Assembly (NCBI GenBank): GCA_028714275.1
Contig: JAQTMP010000024.1
Span: 1-10,508 of the forward strand
DNA from: Candidatus Paceibacterota bacterium
Lineage (GTDB): Bacteria > Patescibacteriota > Minisyncoccia > Phycocordibacterales > CAINVO01
Direction: 5' to 3'
DNA length: 10,508 nt
Under the pieces are notes generated by a model. That model was not told the DNA's origin. It ran no database searches and was given only the letters and a program-made list of their open reading frames with translations. Positions within the stretch are counted from its first letter, which is position 1, and every line of letters begins with the position of its first letter. The position numbers and the translations under genes are program-made. Shown one piece after another: positions 6,259-10,508 of this stretch.

Positions 6259-6459
6259 ATGCAAAAAATCTCGACCCGCATCTTCATATGCACCTCAATC
6301 GCTTTCGGCATTGTCGGGCTTTGTCTCGTCTTGTTCGGTGGACCAAACGACAACGCTCCGGTGAACCAGGTTTTCATAAGACTCCTCATGGCCTGCGTCT
6401 TCATCATACTCCCCTCCTTCGCGCTCAGTATTGCGGGTAAATATTTGAAGGAAAAATAA
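6259..6459 (+). CDS. Small two-helix membrane protein, unknown function
   Basis: A 66-residue protein with two hydrophobic segments, IFICTSIAFGIVGLCLVLFG (8-27) and FIRLLMACVFIILPSFALSI (39-58), joined by a short GGPNDNAPVN loop and ending in basic KYLKEK. It begins 28 bases after the preceding membrane gene on the same strand and is likely co-transcribed. No Shine-Dalgarno is visible before the ATG. No family recognised. It could be a subunit or partner of the upstream membrane protein. Confidence 0.7.
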   Translation: MQKISTRIFICTSIAFGIVGLCLVLFGGPNDNAPVNQVFIRLLMACVFIILPSFALSIAGKYLKEK

Positions 6460-6481
6460 TATTGCTCTCTTATAGGCCTTG

Positions 6482-6510
6482 TCTACAGTTTGGGTCTATG
6501 GTGCTATAAT
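6482..6510 (+). promoter_or_regulatory. Extended -10 promoter of the cupredoxin gene
   Basis: TGC-TATAAT (6502-6510) is a perfect extended -10. TCTACA (6482-6487) matches four of six -35 bases at a 17-base spacing. The start site would be near 6517, giving a leader of about 32 bases that contains no Shine-Dalgarno. This makes the cupredoxin its own transcription unit, separate from the membrane genes upstream. Confidence 0.65.
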
Positions 6511-6548
6511 AATTTATTATCAACCTACGCTAATAAACTTATATTTAT

Positions 6549-6962
6549 ATGAATAAAACAACCATAATATTATTGGTACTAGCAATTATCGTTATTGGAG
6601 GGGCGATTATCTTTTTTAGTAATAATTCAAATCAAAACTCTAATCAAATTCTTGTAACTAATTCTACAACCACTCAAAATATATCCACCTCAACAAAACC
6701 CGTAGCAGCTAGCATCACAATTAGCATAAAAAACTTTGCATTCAATCCATCGACAGTAAATATTAAAACGGGAACAAAGGTCACCTGGACTAACAATGAT
6801 GGTGCTCCTCACACAGTGACTTCAGATTCAGAGAACCTTCTGGAATCGCCAATACTTTCTCCTGGACAATCATTTAGTTTCATCTTTAATAAGAATGGTT
6901 CAACTAGCTATCATTGCTCCATCCACCCAATGATGAAAGGCAACATCGTCGTCACAAACTAA
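6549..6962 (+). CDS. Membrane-anchored cupredoxin (amicyanin/plastocyanin-like)
   Basis: A 137-residue blue-copper-type protein. Residues 5-23 form an uncleaved hydrophobic anchor with no lipobox Cys. A Ser/Thr/Asn-rich linker (24-53) leads to a single cupredoxin domain (55-137) with ITISIKNFAFNPSTVNIKTG and VTWTNNDGAPHTV. The type 1 copper ligands are H88 (GAPH), C123, H126 and M129 in YHCSIHPMMKG; this CxxHxxM spacing is the amicyanin arrangement. It should sit on the outer face of the membrane and carry single electrons or bind copper. No electron-transfer partner such as cytochrome or oxidase is encoded nearby. The upstream extended -10 promoter and downstream terminator make it monocistronic. 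Confidence 0.92.
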   Translation: MNKTTIILLVLAIIVIGGAIIFFSNNSNQNSNQILVTNSTTTQNISTSTKPVAASITISIKNFAFNPSTVNIKTGTKVTWTNNDGAPHTVTSDSENLLESPILSPGQSFSFIFNKNGSTSYHCSIHPMMKGNIVVTN

Positions 6963-6998
6963 GTAAATAAATTCGATAAACACCCAACTCAGCACCAC

Positions 6999-7039
6999 AA
7001 AAAAGCCCCCTCAGGATTCACACTGTGGGGGCTTTTTTT
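6999..7039. terminator. Bidirectional intrinsic terminator between convergent genes
   Basis: AAAAAAGCCCCC (6999-7010) pairs with GGGGGCTTTTTTT (7027-7039) around a 16-base loop. The six G-C pairs are flanked by A- and T-runs, so it works for the cupredoxin gene ending at 6962 on the plus strand and for the FN3-like gene ending at 7050 on the minus strand. Confidence 0.88.
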
Positions 7040-7049
7040 GGTTAATTTT

Positions 7050-7856
7050 TTATTTTGTTTTGAAGTTAAGAATCGTTCCATTGATGGTTCCAAACTGGTT
7101 TTGGGCATCGAGACGGAAGTAGTATCTGGTTGAGGAAATAAGATCAGCAAGTGAAAGATTTACTGATTCATTTACACTACCATTTCCGGCAGAAGTAAAG
7201 GCGCTAACATTACCTAGGCTAGTGCTTGTGCCATACTCGAACCAGTATTGAGTGGTGCCTTTGTTTGGGTTTACGAGACCGTTGAGAGTGGCCTTAGTTG
7301 TTGAAACTTCACTAGCCGTTGCAGTTTTTACTGTAGGAGCACTTCCAGTCGGTGGAGGATTACCTTGTGTAGTCTGAAATGAATACTGTGTGCCTGAAAC
7401 CTGGCCATACTGGTTTGAAGCTACAAGACGGAAATAGTAAGTCGTATTTGTCTTCAACCCTGTGATAAGGGCTGGGGTTGGTATTGGTGTAAAGCCTGAA
7501 CCGACTGATTGGGTGGATGTTTTATTTCCAAGGTTAACTGAAGTACCAAATTCAAACCAATAGTTCGTGAAGGCTCCGTTTGGGGTGACAAGACCTGTGA
7601 TAGTCGCCGCGGTGTCGGAAGGAAAGGCTGTAAGGCCAGTTATCACTACAGGGGCCCCGGCTACCGTCTGAGTTGTTACGGTATTAGTTTGAACTGTGTT
7701 TCCCGAATAATTTGCCGAGTTGCTACCTGCTGGGTATGCAGGAGTCGACGTGGCATTGGTAGGTATCGAATTTTGATTTTGGCTGACGAAGAAGATACCC
7801 CCTGCAAGTAAGATCAAAACAATGATTATTACCAAGATTGTTGATGTTTTAGTCAT
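7050..7856 (-). CDS. Membrane-anchored surface protein with two FN3-like domains
   Basis: A 268-residue protein with an N-terminal anchor (TILVIIIVLILLAGGIFFV, 6-24), then a Ser/Thr/Asn-rich stalk (25-68) and two tandem fibronectin type III-like domains (~69-164 and ~174-268). The repeats align clearly: NYWFEFGTSVNLGN with QYWFEYGTSTSLGN, TYYFRLVASNQYGQVSGT with RYYFRLDAQNQFGTINGT, and each ends in a short F-x-T strand (FQTT, FKTK). The two copies have diverged well beyond a recent duplication. Such YWFEYGTS modules are known from many secreted bacterial proteins and mediate adhesion or act as spacers; no catalytic domain is present. It lies downstream of a second FN3-like protein but is separated from it by a terminator. 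Expected location is the outside of the membrane. Confidence 0.85.
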   Translation of the reverse strand: MTKTSTILVIIIVLILLAGGIFFVSQNQNSIPTNATSTPAYPAGSNSANYSGNTVQTNTVTTQTVAGAPVVITGLTAFPSDTAATITGLVTPNGAFTNYWFEFGTSVNLGNKTSTQSVGSGFTPIPTPALITGLKTNTTYYFRLVASNQYGQVSGTQYSFQTTQGNPPPTGSAPTVKTATASEVSTTKATLNGLVNPNKGTTQYWFEYGTSTSLGNVSAFTSAGNGSVNESVNLSLADLISSTRYYFRLDAQNQFGTINGTILNFKTK

Positions 7857-7949
7857 AAATTTATAAGGTTAATTCCTACTAATTATTAATAGCCCCACTG
7901 CTGATACAGCCGTTATAATGAGGAAAACATTACACCGCTTGAAACCATT

Positions 7950-7973
7950 AAAAAACCACCTCTTTAAGGTGGT
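7950..7973 (-). terminator. Intrinsic terminator after the peptidoglycan-binding gene
   Basis: On the minus strand ACCACCT (7973 to 7967) pairs with AGGTGGT (7961 to 7955) around a five-base loop, followed by six T residues (7955 to 7950 on the plus strand are A). It lies 25 bases past the stop at 7998 and separates that gene from the FN3-like gene starting at 7856. Confidence 0.8.
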
Positions 7974-7997
7974 GGTCTTTTAACAAACTTTTTTTAG

Positions 7998-8624
7998 TTA
8001 GTTTAAAGTGTGAAAGGTTGACTGTGAAGTGACGGACTCGTTGCCCATACCATCTCTTACGTAAACTACGTAATAGTAGATTGTATTAGGTTGTAAATTT
8101 ACCAAGCCTGCACTAAACGAAGTCTGTAGACTAGTACTAACAGTAAGGGCAGATCCGGAGATAGTCACTGGAGTGTTGGCACTTGCTTCTATCATGTTGA
8201 GTGGAGAAGTATTGTAGTACACTATCCCTGCTGCGCCTTTATTTGTAGCCCAATTGAGTAAGGCTGTATTCCTTGAAACACTGATGCCTAAATTACTAAT
8301 AACTGGCGCTGTTCTGTTGGAACCAATTGTATTGCCACCCATCTGGGCATTCAAAGCTACCAAAGTAATAGGCCCGACACGTCCGACAGCAGGAATATTA
8401 TTTCGGCTTTGGAAATTTGAGACCGCTCTCTGGGTTAGGCTGCCGAAGTAACCTGTCACAAGACCTTGAGGATATAGACTGACGTCTTCTGCTAGAAAGG
8501 TCTGCAGAGAAGAGACATCGTTTCCTGTTGACCCGACGTCTAACTGGCGAGTAAGCGTATCAGCAAATGCTGCAATGGGAAGAGTCCCAAGAACAAAAGC
8601 TGCTACCATTAAAGTTTTTTTCAT
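7998..8624 (-). CDS. Secreted peptidoglycan-binding and FN3-like protein
   Basis: A 208-residue exported protein. A classical signal peptide MKKTLMVAAFVLGTLPIAAFA (cleavage expected after A21) is followed by a peptidoglycan-binding domain of the PG_binding_1 type (~26-92) with LDVGSTGNDVSSLQTFL, GLVTGYFGSLTQRAVSNFQ and VGPITLVALN. An FN3-like domain (~105-208) ends with LQPNTIYYYVVYVRDGMGN. This combination is very common in Parcubacteria and is probably a cell-wall-associated surface component. No lytic catalytic domain is present. No Shine-Dalgarno precedes the ATG; the upstream is a run of ATT/AAT triplets. It is terminated by its own hairpin. Confidence 0.88.
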   Translation of the reverse strand: MKKTLMVAAFVLGTLPIAAFADTLTRQLDVGSTGNDVSSLQTFLAEDVSLYPQGLVTGYFGSLTQRAVSNFQSRNNIPAVGRVGPITLVALNAQMGGNTIGSNRTAPVISNLGISVSRNTALLNWATNKGAAGIVYYNTSPLNMIEASANTPVTISGSALTVSTSLQTSFSAGLVNLQPNTIYYYVVYVRDGMGNESVTSQSTFHTLN

Positions 8625-8732
8625 ATTTTTATTATTATTTTATTTGTTGCTAATGAGTTAACCCGATTATTGAAGGAGTCTCGACCTTACCATATTACTG
8701 CCGGACCATTTAGTTTTTGATTACAGTTAGCT

Positions 8733-9326
8733 TTATAACTTTCTTCTAAGCCCACTAATCTCTTTTTCCAATTTTTTAATATGTACTTCTAATTTTGCTG
8801 TTTTTTCTGTAAGTTTGGTTTCGAAATGATGTACATGTCCCGCAAGTCTCTCTGCTACAGCCATCATGTCTGTCACGTCCTCAATAGCCAAAAGTATAAT
8901 AGGCGGAAACAATTTTAGTGTTGGCCCTTCTTTGAAATGAATCTGGCGAGCATTTAAAATCATCACCTTCCGCCCAATAAAAGGAAAATCATGAATGACT
9001 TCAAAACCTTTAAAAAAGGTATTCTTGGGTAAAATATCTTCCAGCAATTTTTTTAATGCCGGGATATCCCACTGACCATTTCCAAGCTTGTAAACGAGTT
9101 TATTTTCAGTATCTTTTGTTTCGACCTGAAAGGTTCTGTAGAAAGGCTCATTGGCAGCCATAACCTTAAAATTTTTATCAAGGATTAAAATAGGTTCCCT
9201 GACAACGTCTACTACCGTCTTAATGTAGGTCCAACTTTCATTCCATAAGCGCTCTAGGAAATCAGCCCCGTCTAGATCAGGTTTTTTTTGTTTGTTTTTT
9301 ATTTTTTTGTTTTTCATACTATCCAT
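8733..9326 (-). CDS. PAS-domain sensor protein with C-terminal coiled coil
   Basis: A 197-residue soluble protein. A Lys/Asn-rich N-terminus (1-16, encoded by A-runs) precedes a PAS domain at ~32-152: VREPILILDKNFKVMAANEP (42-61), the signature GNGQWDIPALKKLLEDILP (82-100), GRKVMILNARQI (118-129) and ILLAIEDVT (144-152). This is the PAS type seen in sensor kinases and chemotaxis methyltransferase fusions. Residues 153-197 form a charged heptad-like coiled coil. There is no kinase, cyclase or DNA-binding domain, so output must be by protein contact. It is divergent from a sigma-factor gene 115 bases away, suggesting a signalling pair, though nothing in the sequence proves interaction. An alternative start is the ATG at 9317. 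Confidence 0.85.
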   Translation of the reverse strand: MDSMKNKKIKNKQKKPDLDGADFLERLWNESWTYIKTVVDVVREPILILDKNFKVMAANEPFYRTFQVETKDTENKLVYKLGNGQWDIPALKKLLEDILPKNTFFKGFEVIHDFPFIGRKVMILNARQIHFKEGPTLKLFPPIILLAIEDVTDMMAVAERLAGHVHHFETKLTEKTAKLEVHIKKLEKEISGLRRKL

Positions 9327-9441
9327 GCCGCCGTATGGCAGAAATTATTACAAAAATAAAGTTTTTAGATGCAGATTGTTCGAAAGAACTCCCAAAATAG
9401 AGGCGTAATATAAAGGTCTCTCGTACGGCATCATTATTACA

Positions 9442-9978
9442 ATGACGTCTAAAAATGAGGAAAAAAGGGTTGCTCAGAAACTAACACTTACCACAGCCCA
9501 CAAGGACTATGAGAGGGGGCTCAACAGGCATGCCTATTTTAAGACTAGCAATCATGACACGGGTGAGGAGCTGGTTCAGGACACATTTATGAAAACCTGG
9601 AAATACATTTTAAAAGGTGGAAAAATTGAAATCATGAAATCTTTTCTTTATCACGTTTTAAATGGCTTAATTATTGACGACTATCGAAAACATAAAACCA
9701 CCTCGCTCGATAGTCTGATTGAAAAAGGATTTGAGCCAAGTTCTGAGGGTGATGATCGTGTTTTTAATATTTTGGATGGAAAAATAGCGATTCTTCTTAT
9801 TCCACGTCTCCCGACCAAGTATCAAAACATTATGCGCTTGCGTTATATACAGGACTTAACCATCAAAGAAATATCTGCTATCACCGGCCAATCTAAAAAT
9901 ACTGTCGCTGTGCAGATACACCGAGGGCTGGAAAAACTAAAGCTTTTATACACACACTCTATGCATTCACGAACTTAA
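9442..9978 (+). CDS. RNA polymerase sigma-70 family (ECF-like) factor
   Basis: A 178-residue group IV-type sigma factor. Region 2 spans ~23-86, with EELVQDTFMKTWKYI (42-56) contacting core polymerase and LIIDDYRKHK (76-85) in the -10-recognition part. A linker leads to region 4 (~118-172): LPTKYQNIMRLRYIQDLTIK, then the helix-turn-helix EISAITGQSKNTVAVQIHRG (143-162). Regions 1.1 and 3 are absent, as in ECF factors. It redirects polymerase to a dedicated promoter set. The downstream ORF is not an obvious anti-sigma factor, unlike many ECF loci; the divergent PAS protein is the best local regulator candidate. No ribosome binding site is visible. Confidence 0.88.
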   Translation: MTSKNEEKRVAQKLTLTTAHKDYERGLNRHAYFKTSNHDTGEELVQDTFMKTWKYILKGGKIEIMKSFLYHVLNGLIIDDYRKHKTTSLDSLIEKGFEPSSEGDDRVFNILDGKIAILLIPRLPTKYQNIMRLRYIQDLTIKEISAITGQSKNTVAVQIHRGLEKLKLLYTHSMHSRT

Positions 9979-9990
9979 TTTAAATAATCT

Positions 9991-10056
9991 ATGACACCAA
10001 AACGCCTTTTTCGTATCAGTGGATTCGTACTTATCCTATTAGAAGCCTTTGACTAA
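9991..10056 (+). CDS. Micro-ORF after the sigma factor, doubtful
   Basis: A 21-codon frame 12 bases after the sigma-factor stop, reading MTPKRLFRISGFVLILLEAF then D. It is basic then hydrophobic, like the beginning of a membrane protein or signal anchor. It is too short to judge, and could be the decayed start of a larger membrane gene such as an anti-sigma factor. Its stop lies in the loop of a terminator-like hairpin. Confidence 0.2.
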   Translation: MTPKRLFRISGFVLILLEAFD

Positions 10057-10073
10057 CAGGCTAGACTTTTTTT
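10044..10073 (+). terminator. Likely weak terminator of the sigma-factor transcript
   Basis: AGCCT (10044-10048) pairs with AGGCT (10058-10062) around a nine-base loop; seven T residues follow at 10067-10073 after a four-base gap. The short stem and the gap make it weak. It would separate the sigma gene from the ORF at 10130. Confidence 0.42.
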
Positions 10074-10129
10074 CAAGAAAGCTGTAGTGTTGGCTTAGAA
10101 AAACTAGCAAACAAAAAGTGAGGATGATT

Positions 10130-10384
10130 ATGGGTTCTAATTTGTTATCTTGGAATGAACGTGTCGAGCTAGGAAAAAAGATCGAGGCATTCCTGTCAAA
10201 GGAAATGAAATCCTTGAAGGAAAGTCAGAGGATTATTGGGCTGGAATTCGCCAGGTGGCTGGGCAATATTACGCCCATCTCAACGCCAAATCTGGAGAAG
10301 TGCAAAAGCCTATTCATCGATTTTTTGAAAAATTCGGATGATGAAAGTGCAAATAAAATACGCGCCGAGATCGGGGGCAAGTAG
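10130..10384 (+). CDS. Hypothetical small soluble protein
   Basis: An 84-residue protein starting MGSNLLSWNERVELGKK. GTG at 10118 and ATG at 10124 are alternative starts, but GAGG at 10120-10123 sits six bases before the ATG at 10130, making it the only gene here with a normal Shine-Dalgarno. The product is charged and appears helical, with EAFLSKEMKSLKESQR and CKSLFIDFLKNSDDESANKI; no motif is recognised. After its TAG the same frame stays open to the window edge and looks coding, so this could be the front part of an interrupted gene. Confidence 0.6.
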   Translation: MGSNLLSWNERVELGKKIEAFLSKEMKSLKESQRIIGLEFARWLGNITPISTPNLEKCKSLFIDFLKNSDDESANKIRAEIGGK

Positions 10385-10507
10385 AATGTACCGAGACTTC
10401 ATCAACTCTGTAAACTGCTTGACTATATCATTTATGCAAGCACGGAGGCCTTTCTTCAAAAAGAGATTGAACCTCCCCAGGTTTATGAACATGAAGATGC
10501 TGGCCCC
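10385..10507 (+). other. Possible truncated or frameshifted gene at the right edge
   Basis: Two plus frames are open to the window end. Frame 3 has an ATG at 10386, two bases after the preceding stop, beginning MYRDFINSVNC. Frame 2, continuous with the preceding gene after its TAG, gives LLDYIIYASTEAFLQKEIEP and then a QVYEHED-type acidic stretch, which looks more like protein but has no ATG, GTG or TTG start. The product is unknown. Confidence 0.3.
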
Positions 10508-10508
10508 G

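Noticed and set aside
8254..8451. Plus-strand ORF of 65 codons
   Set aside because: It is antisense to the peptidoglycan-binding gene, which has a signal peptide and recognisable domains.
10310..10492. Minus-strand ORF of 60 codons at the right edge
   Set aside because: It is antisense to the small gene ending at 10384 and to better plus frames; no start signal or motif is seen.
1..10508. CRISPR array, tRNA or rRNA genes
   Set aside because: No regularly spaced repeats, no cloverleaf with a TTCGA-type arm, and no rRNA signature were seen on either strand by eye.

Overview
The window looks like part of a Candidate Phyla Radiation (Patescibacteria, Parcubacteria-type) chromosome. The evidence for this is indirect: a short secreted peptidoglycan-binding plus fibronectin-like protein, a second membrane-anchored fibronectin-like protein, a small anchored cupredoxin with a CSIHPMMKG copper site, the 'GSNLTLK' C-terminal piece of a CPR-style large serine recombinase, many small proteins, and almost no Shine-Dalgarno sequences. 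No rRNA, tRNA or CRISPR array was seen.

Layout. 1-423: poorly explained AT-rich sequence with one weak ORF and a weak hairpin/T-run. 424-3226 (minus strand): an accessory segment. It holds a TIR-like protein with a large conserved C-terminal domain, a decayed serine-recombinase tail, and a two-gene unit of a cytoplasmic trypsin-like protease overlapping a 4-fold beta-flower protein. The mix of a predicted NAD-cleaving effector, an intracellular protease and recombinase debris resembles a small defence island. 3287-5777 (minus): a P3A-type proton-pumping ATPase followed by a 47-codon gene. 5802-6459 (plus): two small membrane proteins, divergent from the ATPase and apparently sharing a palindromic -10 element with it. 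6549-6962 (plus): a membrane-anchored type 1 copper protein, converging on a strong bidirectional terminator. 7050-8624 (minus): two exported surface proteins built from FN3-like and peptidoglycan-binding domains. 8733-9978: a PAS-domain protein divergent from a sigma-70 family (ECF-like) factor. 9991-10508: small unknown ORFs and a possible truncated or frameshifted gene at the right edge.

How the genes may work together. The ATPase, its divergent membrane genes and the cupredoxin are envelope energetics functions; the FN3/PGB proteins are cell-surface components; the PAS protein and sigma factor are a plausible sensing and transcription pair. A recurring architectural signal is that several genes carry a -10 element (often TGC-TAnnAT) only 6-9 bases before the ATG with no ribosome binding site, which predicts leaderless mRNAs.
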